Notes under the pieces: generated by a model
Databases searched by the model: none
The model's input: only the letters and a program-made list of their open reading frames with translations
What the model was told of the DNA's origin: nothing
Translations under genes and position numbers: made by a program
Assembly: GCF_047511655.1 (NCBI RefSeq)
Contig: NC_133402.1
Location: 61,508,951-61,572,950, forward strand
DNA: 64,000 bases
Direction: 5' to 3'
Source: Castor canadensis
Taxonomy: Eukaryota; Chordata; Mammalia; Rodentia; Castoridae
Shown: piece by piece, positions 10,432-20,167 of the stretch
Layout of the letters: every line of letters begins with the position of its first letter
How positions within the stretch are numbered: position 1 is the first letter of the stretch

Positions 10432-11007
10432 TCAAATTGGTTGAGTCCTCCTTTTATGCTCAATGTTGTCTGACACACTATATAAACATGTCAGTTGGGC
10501 TCATACTCTCCCCATGTTCCTTCATTAACTGTGTCTAACCTCCATCCTTCGTGCTTTAATTAAAGTTGCTGTTCATTCCAGAAGCCACCGGTCGCAAGCA
10601 AAAGAATGGGAGTCTGGAGGCTTTAAGCCGCTGGTCTGTGCCCTCCTGGTCCCTGGAGAAGCAGCTCAGAACATGACAGACACCTCCACCAAAGGGAGGC
10701 CCTGCCCTCTGGCCTCAGCTCTAGGGAATAGCTTCCAAGACAGGTGAAGCACCTCAGTTCCCATTCTCCTCCTAACCCACAGTGACGGCTCAGTGCTCTG
10801 GCTGTGTGGCCCAGGAACACCATGCCCTTTCCTGGTGGGCAGTTGGCTGGCTTCCTTCTGGCTCAGAGCCACACATCTTGGGAGGATTGTCCCCAGGGTG
10901 GGAAGTCCTTCCAGGAGCTTTTCCTTAGAATCTGGCCAGAGCCTGGCTCCCTCGAGCTAAAGCTGAGCTCATGGAGTGTGCAAGGTCTGGATGTGAAGGA
11001 ACACCAT

Positions 11008-11022
11008 GGTGCCCTCTGGTAG
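11008..11022 (-). promoter_or_regulatory. CTCF-like core motif
   Basis: On -, CTACCAGAGGGCACC fits CCASYAGRKGGCRSY at 14 of 15 positions (T for C at position 2). Orientation is convergent with 7944-7958. Confidence 0.5.
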
Positions 11023-11101
11023 CAACTCTGCCTGGCCCTTGTCCTGTGGCTTTTCCTCCAACCCTGTTCATCACATCGGGTGAGTTTTCCCTGCACGATG
11101 A

Positions 11102-11116
11102 AGCTCCCTCTGGTGA
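11102..11116 (-). promoter_or_regulatory. Weaker CTCF-like motif
   Basis: On -, TCACCAGAGGGAGCT fits at 13 of 15 positions. It lies 94 bp from the previous site in the same orientation. Confidence 0.3.
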
Positions 11117-11467
11117 CTCTGGAGGAGTAAGCCACTGTCCACCTGAAAAATGAATGCTTAGTAACTGACTGGCTGGTTGGGTGATTATGTCCCTAAAACA
11201 CAAATTGTTTGATTGACCTAGTGGCTTTCAACCTGTCCTACCGGCCCTAAATAACTAAACACCTGACAAGCTGGGACTGACTGTAAGACTGACTAACCAG
11301 CTCAACGGGTGCCAGCCCAACAGAGGGCCCACAGTGTCTGACATCTGGCTCCCTATTAAGGGTAACAGGTGGGTGGGAAAAGGGCTTTCCCTTCTTCATA
11401 GCACCACTCCTCTGGGGGTTGGGACCCTTCCCTTCTGCCCTCTCAAACCACTAGAAGGCTGCAGAGG

Positions 11468-11807
11468 GTGCTGTGGGCTGAATGTTAGCATTCACCCCAA
11501 AATTTATACCCAATACCCAATATGACACTATGAAAAGATGGAGTCTTTGGAGAAATGAGCAACTCATGAGGGCAGATTATGGAATGAGGGATCTTAAAAA
11601 AGAAGTTGATAGGAACCACCTTGCCCCTCCCACCACATGAGGACACAGCTTCAAAGGTGCCACCTTTGAAGCAAAGAACAAGCCCTCACCCAATCTGATG
11701 CACATTTGACTTGGACTTGCTAGGCTTCAGACCTGTGAGCAATAAATTTCTGTTGTTCATAAGTTACCCAGTCTGAGACATTTTGCTACAGAAACCTAAA
11801 CAAAGAC
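11468..11807 (+). mobile_element. MaLR solo LTR (MST/MLT1-like)
   Basis: It starts tgctgtgggctgaatgtt and contains ccaccacatgaggacacagc and ggacttgctaggcttcagac. Near the end are gtgagcaataaatttctgtt and gttacccagtctgagacatt, the 3' signature of MST/MLT1 LTRs. AATAAA at 11740-11745 is the LTR poly(A) signal. Confidence 0.85.
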
Positions 11808-12108
11808 AGAAAACAACCAGTAAATGGACATTCTCATTTATTCCCAGTGAGGGACTTACCCAGGGCCCCATAGATGGGTTTCAATTTTGCTTTCACAAGA
11901 GTGTGGATGTAAAGATGACAGTGTATCTAGGAAGAGGGTTCACAGCTTTCATTGGATTCTCAAAAGATTCAGCACACACACAGAACATGTTCAGAACAAC
12001 TGCTCTGGGAAGACTGTCAGCAAACATATGAGATAAGCAAAACCCTGGCCTCAATTCAAGCCCTGCTCATCGTTCCTTCCATCCAGGCCAGGGTGTCGGA
12101 AAGGTGAC

Positions 12109-12469
12109 TGTGTTAGTTCTAGTGTGCTGTGACCAAATATCTGAGAAAACAACTTAAAAGGAAGAATTATGTACTTTGGCTCACAGTTCCAGAGGGTCAA
12201 TCCATGGTCACTTGGCTCAGTGTTTCTGGGACCACTATGAAGACAAACACCATTGCGGTGGAAATGTGTTGAGGAAGAGGCTGTTCACCCCGTGGTGGAC
12301 AGGAAACAGAGTGAGGACCAGACTGGGGATCAGGTTTAACCTCCAAGGCACACCCCGGTGACCTACTTCCTCCTCAAGTTTCCAGAACCTCCCCAAATAG
12401 CGCTACTTGGCAGAGTTCAAGAATCAACGCATGAACCTGTAGGGGACCCTTCATAATCAAGCCATAACA
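12109..12469 (-). mobile_element. MaLR solo LTR (rodent ORR1/MT-like)
   Basis: On - it runs from tgttatggcttgattatg, through ggaactgtgagccaaagtac, to aagttgttttctcagatatt and ctagaactaacaca. The 5-bp repeat gtgac occurs on both sides (12104-12108 and 12470-12474), which fits a target-site duplication and a solo LTR. Confidence 0.85.
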
Positions 12470-12717
12470 GTGACTAAGAAGAGTCAAGAAGGATAAAAGA
12501 CTAAGCTGGGTAAGAATTTTTCAGAGAGAGAGGTCCAAGGAAAACAATCTGGGTTGTTCTTTCCTGGAGACCACACTTAGCCCAAAATGGAAGACATTCT
12601 TTAAGCTGAGATAAGATACATTTATGAGGTCCTTTGTTTGGGAAAGGAAAGTATGCAGAAGAATGTGTTCATGAATAGCTATGTGGTGTAGATTTACACA
12701 CTAGTGCGTCCACGGGG

Positions 12718-13240
12718 TGTTTTCAGTGGCTATAACAGCAATTTATTTACTTATTTTTTGCGGTACTGGGGTTTGAACTCAGGGTCTACACCTTGAACCC
12801 CCACCAGCCCTTTTTTTGTGAAGGGTTTTTTCAAGATAGGGTTTTTTCGAACTATTCGCCTGGGCTGGCTTCAAACCGCAATCCTCCTGCTCTCTGCCTC
12901 CTGAATAGCTAGGATTACAGACGTGAGTCACCAGTGCCCGGCTATAATAGCAATTTATAAAGAAAATTAATTTATTTGGTTCACAGTTCTGGAGGCAGGA
13001 GGTCCAAGATTGTGGGGCCACAGCTGGTAAGGGTCTTCTTGTGTCATAACACAGTGGAAGGCATCACCTCATGAGACAGCACAGAACAAGAAAGCAAGAA
13101 AGGGCCAAGTTGACTTTTATAACAAATTCACTCTGGAGTTAACTAACCTTGCCCTGAGACATTAATCCATTCCTGGCGGTAGAGCCAGGTCCCACCTGGC
13201 AACACTATTGCGGGATTAAGTTTCCAGCAGTGTGGGGAAC
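12718..13240 (-). mobile_element. MaLR LTR (MST-like), split by a SINE
   Basis: gcaatttataaagaaaatta, ggttcacagttctggaggc and ccaagattgtggggcc are the reverse complement of an MST-type LTR 3' end. The remainder is gacattaatccattcctggc and gcgggattaagtttccagca. The SINE at 12748-12942 is nested inside. Confidence 0.7.
12748..12942 (-). repeat. Composite B1-ID SINE
   Basis: Antisense: tttttgcggtactggggttt, gaactcagggtctacacc, then ctgcctcctgaatagctagg and gtgcccgg. Flanking copies of ctataacagcaattta and ctataatagcaattta (about 12730-12746 and 12942-12957) are its target-site duplication. Confidence 0.9.
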
Positions 13241-13547
13241 ACAGCCATAGCACAAATGTAGGTTTAACTGTGAGCCGCGTCGGCGCGTGCATGAACGGCC
13301 TTTGGGTTAGTGCGTGCATCAGGATGTCTTGGGAATGGATCTGCACGTGTGAACTCACGCATAGACCCTTTAGGTCTTTGAGACTAATTAGGAATAAGAG
13401 TTTCACTAGGATTCTTACCCTAGTCACCCCTCCCCACCCGGCTACGAGCACTAGAAGTCACAGTCACTAGAAGCTGGCAAGGCCAAAGCACTCAGATCGC
13501 TTTCCCCTGCCTTGGAGCAATAGAAACCCCAACACGCAAACGAAAAT

Positions 13548-13559
13548 ACGCATGCGCAC
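13548..13559 (+). promoter_or_regulatory. NRF1-like site
   Basis: tacgcatgcgca closely fits the palindromic NRF1 consensus TGCGCATGCGCA. It sits at the upstream edge of the CpG island, as expected for a promoter-proximal site. Confidence 0.6.
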
Positions 13560-13573
13560 AGTGAACAGCAGGA

Positions 13574-13592
13574 ACTACGACCCCCAGAAACC
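13574..13592 (+). promoter_or_regulatory. ZNF143/THAP11-like site (weaker copy)
   Basis: ACTACGACCCCCAGAAACC resembles the SBS motif ACTACAATTCCCAGAATGC with several changes. Confidence 0.45.
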
Positions 13593-13603
13593 TCGTGACT
13601 AGG

Positions 13604-13630
13604 ACTCCATTTCCCAGAAAGCACTGCGGG
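13604..13630 (+). promoter_or_regulatory. ZNF143/THAP11 SBS2-like site
   Basis: ACTCCATTTCCCAGAAAGCA followed by CTGCGGG fits the long ACTACANNTCCCAGMATGC-plus-NYGCG motif closely. It begins 30 bp after the weaker copy, in the same orientation. Confidence 0.65.
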
Positions 13631-13756
13631 GCCTCCGCCTCCGGAACCGCTTGCGTTTTCGAAAGCGGAAGGTCAAGCGAACCTAGCAGCGGAGACGGTT
13701 TCCGAATGGGCGGATCCGTACGGACTTTCGCGGATGTCTACCCACAGGGGTCGTTC

Positions 13757-13762
13757 GTGAGT
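13757..13762 (+). other. Candidate 5' splice donor of a non-coding first exon
   Basis: gttc|GTGAGTcagg is a strong donor within the CpG island. A transcript starting near the ZNF143/NRF1 sites would give a first exon of about 130-160 bases. Inferred only. Confidence 0.4.
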
Positions 13763-13990
13763 CAGGGACGCTGGCCTTTGGAAGGAGAGGAACTGACGAC
13801 AGTCCTTCGGGTCTTCGCGGTGCGAGGCGGCGGTTTCCGGACGCGCACGAGGCCTGCGCGGGTTCCGCCTGCCGCCGGTACCTGCTGTCCGCTTCCCCGG
13901 GCGTCTCTTGGCGGTGGAACCCGGTGGCTGATGGCTCCGGGCTCCCATGTCATCGTCGTCCCCGTACGTTGTCTGGCTTGCGTCTGCAAG

Positions 13991-14640
13991 AAATGACGAC
14001 CTTAGCCCTAAGGACAAAACCCACAGTTCTTTTGCAGCTTCTGAATGTGGATGAAGGAGGCCAGGCTGCGGGCAGTGGGGACAGGCGTGGACAGTAGCTG
14101 GGAGGGGGGAAGGCTGTGGTTCCTGACTTAACACCACTGCTTCCAAGAAAATTATTTTCCCTGTCGATTCCCGATATCCTCAAAACGCCGGGATTCTGGA
14201 GACCAGCAGCCTCCTTCTTAAGACCCTCTATTCCCAGTCTCATCCCCCCAGACTCCACCCTGTCTGGACCCCAGGGTCTATTTTCACCCTTCTCCAAAAC
14301 CGCTTCATCACCTGGGGTAAAAAGAGAGAGAGTGTGTAATTGGGGGGGGGTTGGAATTGAGAAAGGAGGTCTGGAGCATTTGGAGGAAGAAAAAATGGAA
14401 AGGATGAGTAGACTGAGAGGGAGCTTCCGGACATGTGAGGGCTGGAAAGTTACTGCGGCAAATGGGAGGATCAGGGTGCAGGGGTGAGGGAGTGAGGGAA
14501 TGAGCCCCGTCGTCATTGATCACGGCCCCAGAACAAAGAAATATACCTAACACTGAGCAGGCAGGTGAAGACTTTTTTTTCTTTCTTTTCACAGCTGTTC
14601 CTTTATGTTTATACAACTCATAGTAATTTAGTTTTGTTCT
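13991..14640. other. Non-coding stretch downstream of the CpG island
   Basis: Moderately G/C-rich unique sequence, probably first intron if the island is a + strand promoter. It has a G9 run near 14342. The 188-codon - strand frame (13950-14516) starts inside the island and shows no recognisable domain, so I leave it uncalled. Confidence 0.45.
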
Positions 14641-14649
14641 GAACATGTT

Positions 14650-15199
14650 AAGTAAATGTACACCTCTCTAGCCCCAGCTGGGAGCTCCAGTCACTAATGA
14701 CTGTTCTGTGCATCAGGTACATGAAGTACAGACTGCCAAGCACCATTGAGGGACGTTAGAGAAGTGCCATGTACCTCTGGGAAGTCTCATATCCTTGTTG
14801 GCTCTTGTCAGGAGGCCTCTGCTCCTCACCATATGCACCTCCTTAGGGCTCTTGAGTATGTAAAAGCTAGCTTCCACGGATCGTGTGAACCAAGAGAGAA
14901 GGAATAAGATGGAACACACAATGTTTCTAATTTCTGCCACAATCTGTTCATTAGAAGCAAGTCACTCCCCTCAAGTTATGACAGTGAGCCCTCTGATTGA
15001 AATATTAGTCAGTCTGTGACTGGGACTCTTTAACTGTGCATACATTTTGTCCTTGACCCTGAGTTCTTTTGTCTACTTAAACCTATAACTCTAGTCTATA
15101 CCCCAAAGATGGCTGATGATGGGCTGAGTGCTTCCTCTTCCTCTTCACACATTTCCTGAGCTGTGCAATAAACCTCCTTTCTCTGCCTTCAAAAAAAAA
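14650..15199 (+). mobile_element. Possible retrocopy of an LTR-terminated transcript
   Basis: Unidentified sequence that ends ctgagctgtgcaataaacct followed by cctttctctgccttc and then A18. The end looks like an LTR R region with its AATAAA, yet it is followed by a genomic poly(A) run instead of U5. That suggests a reverse-transcribed, polyadenylated RNA. The left limit is uncertain. Confidence 0.3.
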
Positions 15200-15269
15200 A
15201 AAAAAAAAGCAGCAGATTACTATAAACAACCCACAATCAAGAAGAGGGGATTTAGGCTCCACTTTTTTT

Positions 15270-15560
15270 TTAAATGGTTTTAGTATATTCACAAAGTTGC
15301 ACATCATTACCATAGTCAATTTCAGAACATTTTCATCACCCCTCCCCCAAAGAAGCCCCATGCCTGTGAGCATTCTCTCCCCACTTTCTCTTAATTCTCT
15401 CCACACCCAGCCCCTGGACACCACTGATCCCCTTTGTCTCTGGATTTGCCTACCCTGGACATTTCATACACACAGAATCACATGTGGTCTTTTCTAGCCA
15501 ACTGTTCACTTAGTGTTTTCGAAGTTCATTCATACTGTTTCATGATTCACTACTTCATTT
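15270..15560. repeat. Old L1 3'-end fragment
   Basis: ttcagaacattttcatcacc, ccagcccctggacaccactg and catttcatacacacagaatc follow a layout I recall from old L1 3' regions (fatal to read as coding). The same layout recurs at 50965-51260. Orientation not settled. Confidence 0.5.
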
Positions 15561-16542
15561 TTGTGTAGGCTCCACTTTTTAAGGGGAGGAGCCTCAAAGA
15601 ATATCTGGATATGGTTTTAAAACACTGCATTTAGTCAACCAATATTTTCTAAAGACCCCATGCGTGATGTTAGGTAATCATGATGCATGGGTAAAACTTG
15701 GGTTCTAATTGCAAGATAGTCCCATGAATTCTTAATGTAATGGAATAAAAAAAGTTTATTGAGGTAGTTCTAGATTCTGCATTACTGGTAACCTTTAAGA
15801 AGTTGCCATTTGTTAAATTTTGGTGTAAAATCAAAGAAGAGTAGTCATAACATGAATTTCCGACTACGTCTCTGTGAGACCAAGTTTTCTTCATATACTT
15901 TAACACAACATCAGAACAGACTGGAATGCAGACGCTGAGGATCCAGCTGTCTTGTATTAAGCCAAAGAATTAGAGTTTTGCTAAAAAAAACATCTGGCAT
16001 AGTGGGCCTGAGTGTGCATTGTTTGACTAAAGAATTTTGTGCGCATTTCATGATTCTTAGAGTCTGTCTCTGAAACATATTTGTGTCATTTGACTTATAA
16101 CCCAGATCTGTAGCCACATACACAGTCTCACCATATTCAGAATGCTCCCAGCTTCAGTCATGTAAAGTCCCTCACAAAAAAACTCTCTACATTTGGCTTA
16201 GTTCCTCTCCCTCTTTGTCCTAGGGTCAACTCATCTGCCAGAGTCTCTCTCCTAAAGCCCTCATAAAAACATGTCTAGTGGGGTTGTCAATTCACCAACT
16301 CTGACAACAGCTGCACTCTGAGTCCCCTTAAAACCCTTCTTAGGAACTCATACAATTTCCTTCAGAATGGTCCCACAGCAGGTACAAAGGCAGCTAGCTT
16401 CACTATACCAGTGTGTTCAACCCATGTGGTTCCAGTGTCCCTGTCTCTCACTGACGGGCCTGAGATTATGAAAGCAGGGTTGCCTGGTTTTTCCTTCCCC
16501 TCCTCTTGATGTAATTCTCTCAGAAATTAATAAATCAAATAG

Positions 16543-16626
16543 TACTTTTTTTAGTATTGGGAAATGAACTCAGGGCCTTACTCTTACTAGACAAGTGTCT
16601 ACCACTTGAGCCATAGCCCAGTCCTT
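16543..16626 (-). repeat. ID-like monomer SINE
   Basis: Antisense pattern tttttttagtattgggaaat, gaactcagggccttac, then cacttgagccatagcccagt. Confidence 0.85.
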
Positions 16627-16639
16627 TTGTTGATGGCAA

Positions 16640-16990
16640 AACAGTGTTTTCAGAAGACCTTGGTCCTTGTGTTTCCATGTGGAACAATCCAAGCAGAACT
16701 CATGGGTATAAATGGGCTTTACTAAAAGTTAGGAAAGGAAATACAAAGAGAGCATGGTGGGGCGCAGGTAGAATCTTCTGGCCCAGAGAGCGTGCTTTTC
16801 TTTTTCAGGTGATTTTAAAACCTACATTAACCCATGGGGAGGGCTGGCCCAGGAGATTTCCACCCAATAATGAATGAGTGGGGAGAGGCATGGGCCATCC
16901 GCACCCATGAGGGTAGTCTGGGGAATCTACATGAGCCCCAAACTTTTCCTACTTCCAGCCTGCCTCAGTTGCCCTGTGATTCACTGTGTG
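16640..16990 (-). mobile_element. ERV1-like LTR, copy A
   Basis: On - the sequence contains ttcctaacttttagtaaagc, a decayed poly(A) signal region, and ends in ccaaggtcttctgaaaaca. It aligns along its length with 18402-18720 (caggtgatttt/caggtgcttgt, cacccaataatga, catgagcccca). Identity is roughly three quarters by eye. No coding sequence. Confidence 0.55.
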
Positions 16991-18340
16991 AGAAAGTGTA
17001 TGAACCACAGAGAAAGCCAGTGACCACTGGGCCCTCAGCTTCCCTTAAAAGAATGCCCACTTGAAACCAAGAGGGAAGAGGAAGAGGCTTGGGACTTGCA
17101 CCCCCTATGCCTGCCTGTACTCTACTGCAGGGACAGCCACCTCTCCTGCCCTCCCAGGATTGGAGGAGGCTTCCTGAGTTTTTAAAAGAGATAAAGTTCC
17201 TACTAAAGTCATCTGTAATGTCTTTTTTGTTCCTTAGGATCCCATGGGAGAGGGAGAAACCATTAGGCCATCAGAGGCTTTGAAGACTAAGGAGTCTTCA
17301 AAGAACTCAGGCTGCTTTTCAGAAGCAAGCTACAACATAGTAACTGAGCCAAGTTGAGAGGAAGTCAAAGAACTCTGCAAGGCGCAGTTAGTACTACTTT
17401 GAAAATCAGTGTTTCCTGTTTGCTAACAAGACACATTCTTCCCCAGGGGTCTTGCTCAATCCAACAGGTCCCGTGTGCCGGTGGCCTTAGGTCGATTCTC
17501 TGACAGCCAGTTGTTTGCATTTTGCATTTGAAGTCTCTGCCAGTCCCACCCCTCCCCTTCCTGTCCCTCTGTCTAGTTGCTTTGGTTGTTTCTACCCATC
17601 TCATTTGTTCTTCAAGTACTTCTTGGCTGTCTCCCCATTCTCAACCCCAGTCCTTCCAAATCCCTCTCCACTCCAGCTCCCTTACACCCCAATCCCTCAG
17701 TACCACCCATCCCCCAGGCCCTCCCACTCTTCCCCAGCTCCCATCCTCAAAGGGGTGCACACATTTTCATGTTGGTACGTGCAGCCAAACCACTGCCACA
17801 CATACTGTGTCAACTTACATCCAGAGCAGCATTGAACTCCGAAAGGGTTCAATCTTCACCAACCCTGTGGCCCTTCTTAATCAGCTGATAGCTTTGTAAA
17901 AACAAACACCTTACTGCTTAATTGTTTATAGTCTTGTTCACTTATTTACACAGTTGGACTCTAGTCTTTTATCTTTTATAAATCCTGTGAATATTTTTCT
18001 CCTAGATGTCTCTTGTCTTCTAATGAGCTGAGCTGAGACAGACTGAATATTCCTTAAAATGCTGTTAAGCAGACAAAAGTTATTGTGGCCAACTATAATT
18101 CTGTAGAAATGTTCAAAAAACTGTTTAGAGAATTCCATTTGGTATGAAAGGCTGTAAACCTTATAAATAGATAAAAGAAGCAAATATGGTGGATTGACCA
18201 ATCCATGGATTGGCTTTCAGGAAATAGGTCTGCTTAATTTTTTTTTCTTTTTTTTGCCAGTATATCTATCTCAAACACCTCAAGGTGTGACTAGCTTTCT
18301 TTTCTTTAAATCTCTTATCTCACTACTTGACGGGCAGGCA
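16991..18340. other. Non-coding stretch between two related LTRs
   Basis: No retroviral motif is seen in any frame. A C/T-rich block at about 17530-17750 gives overlapping Pro/Ser-rich frames on + that I regard as compositional. Unique sequence otherwise. Confidence 0.5.
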
Positions 18341-18400
18341 TTCTTACGGCAGAGGCAAAAGCATGAGACCTTATCTGAAAAACAAATTAAAAGCAAAAGT
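18341..18400 (+). repeat. Truncated composite SINE
   Basis: Only the middle remains: ggcagaggcaaaagcatgag then accttatctgaaaaac and aaattaaaagcaaaag. It is cut off exactly where LTR copy B starts. Confidence 0.6.
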
Positions 18401-18401
18401 G

Positions 18402-18720
18402 GTGTGTTTTCAGAAGATCTTGGTCCTTGCGTTTCCACATGGAAGAATCTAAGCACGGAATGGGTGGTATAAATGGGATTTATTAAAAGTTAGGAAATAC
18501 AAAGAGAGTACAGTGGGGCACAGGCAGAGAGCTGTGTTTTTCTTTTTCAGGTGCTTGTAAAACCTACAACCCATAGGGAAGTTAGACCCACATGATTCCC
18601 ACCCAATAATGAGCTACTGGGCATTCCCAGCCAAGTGAGGGTGGGAGTCCCTGAGCAACCAACATGAGCCCCAGGCTTTTCCTACCTCTGGCCTGCCTCA
18701 CAACCAGAGAGCAGGAATCT
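18402..18720 (-). mobile_element. ERV1-like LTR, copy B
   Basis: On -, ctctttgtatttcctaactt followed by ttaataaatcccatttatac holds an intact AATAAA, and the element ends gatcttctgaaaacaca. Same family and orientation as 16640-16990. A SINE fragment lies directly beyond its 3' end where a primer binding site would be expected, so this is probably a solo LTR. Confidence 0.6.
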
Positions 18721-18731
18721 GCAAAGGGGAG

Positions 18732-19078
18732 TGTTACAGGCTGAATTGTATCTCCCCAGAGTTATATTTTGAAGCCCTTACTCTCAGTCTTAAGAAGGTA
18801 ACTGTATTTGGAAGTAAGGCCTTCAAAGAGATGATTAAGTTAAAATGACCCAATACACCTGGTCTCATAAGACAATGAAATTTGGACACAAGAAACGCAC
18901 TTATGGATGTAGTTGCACAGAAAAAAGACCATATGAAGAAGGTGGCCGTCTTCAAGCCAAAAAGAGAGGCCCTGGTTTTGGACATCTAGCCTCTGGAAAT
19001 GAGAGAAAATGCATTTTTGTCAGGTAAACCACTCAGTCTGTGATATTTTGTTATGACAGCCCCAGGAAATTAATGCAG
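18732..19078 (+). mobile_element. MaLR solo LTR (MLT1-like)
   Basis: tgttacaggctgaattgtat, gtaactgtatttggaagtaa, aaatttggacacaagaaacg and ctcagtctgtgatattttgt are in the MLT1 order. The 60-codon frame inside is a chance product. Confidence 0.85.
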
Positions 19079-19545
19079 AGTCCCTTAAGTCTGAAGGCTT
19101 AGGATACTGGAAAAATAAAGATTAATTGAAGTCCTCCAGTTAACTATCATGGGGAACTATTTGGAAGTACTTGCCTCCTTTAAATAGAGAAGTTTATGCT
19201 GCACATCCATACACAATTTTATTTTTTGTTCAGGACATGGGAAGTTTGCTCTTACACCACCTTGAAAGTTCCTGGGTTGAGCCAGTTGTCAATAGGAAAT
19301 TCGTTAAAAAAAAAAAAAGTCAGGCGGGAGAGGGGGGTGGGGCAGCAGGGGCCAATCAGTCTGGGTTTTTCAGTTACCAGGTCTTCTAACTGCTCAGCAG
19401 TTTAGTCCTTGGCCTTGTAGATTCAGAACTTTTTCAATTCAGGCCCAACTAAATGAATTCCACACTAATTCTAAGTAACTAGCTGAAGTTCTCTGGTTAA
19501 CCAGAAGACTGAATTATTCATGATAGACTACTTGTAGAAGTTTTG

Positions 19546-19727
19546 TTTTGCAGTACGGGAGTTTGAACTCAGGGCTTACACCTTGAGCTACTCCACCAGA
19601 CCTTTTTTGTGATTTTTTTTTTTTTTTGAGATAGAGTCTCATGAACTACTTTGCCCAAGATGCAATCCTCTTGCTCTCTGCCTCCTGAGTAGCTAGGATC
19701 ACAGGCATGAGCCACTAGCACCTGGGT
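19546..19727 (-). repeat. Composite B1-ID SINE
   Basis: Antisense: ttttgcagtacgggagtttg, gggcttacaccttgagct, then tttgagatagagtctcatga and tgcctcctgagtagctagg. Confidence 0.88.
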
Positions 19728-20051
19728 TGTAGAGGTTTTTCCCATTAAAAATAGCCAAGTAGAAACAACAATCCACCTTTGAATGACTCTTGTTCTTCAG
19801 AACTCACTGAAAAGTCATTTCTTGAGAACTGATTTCCCTTGCATGCCTGGGAAGCATCCCGTTTCCCCTGCTCTGAGGTTCCAAGGAACTCCACATCAGA
19901 ACCCCCAGCCAGTGGTATTTGAACTACTTATTTATAAGTCTGCATTTCCTATCAGACCATGAGCCTCAAGAGGAAAGGATTATGTGTTCTCTTTTGATTT
20001 CTCTCCAATAGTATCTATACCACAGTATGTGCTAAAAAATAAAATCCAGGA

Positions 20052-20074
20052 GAATGAATGAATGAATGAATGAA
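20052..20074. repeat. (GAAT)n microsatellite
   Basis: Five to six gaat units. Confidence 0.9.
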
Positions 20075-20167
20075 ATAACACCACATGTCTTTTCTATAGG
20101 GTATTCCTTCCAAATGGACCAAAAGACCAGCCAGTCTTCTCCCAGCCTTCACAGTGTGAAGACACAG

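Larger units (their letters stand above)
13540..13990 (+). promoter_or_regulatory. CpG island, candidate ZBTB38 5' promoter/first exon
   Basis: CpG dinucleotides are dense here (ggcggatccgtacggac, gcgaggcggcggtttccgg, ttccccgggcgtctc), unlike the CpG-poor surroundings. It carries an NRF1-like palindrome (13548-13559), two ZNF143/THAP11-like sites (13574-13592, 13604-13630) and a strong splice donor GTGAGT at 13757. TATA-less, CpG-rich promoters with these factors are typical of broadly expressed genes. By human gene order ZBTB38 lies downstream of PXYLP1 on the same strand, so a ZBTB38 non-coding first exon is the most likely product. A divergent or lncRNA start is possible. No protein assignment is made; the open frame at 13595-13996 is not conserved as far as I can tell. 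Confidence 0.7.

Noticed and set aside
13950..14516. 188-codon frame on - next to the CpG island
   Set aside because: No recognisable domain, overlaps a + frame in the same region, and lies in C-rich sequence where stops are rare.
17515..17899. Three overlapping Pro/Ser-rich frames of 103-125 codons on +
   Set aside because: All three frames are open at once over a C/T-rich block, which shows low stop density instead of coding.
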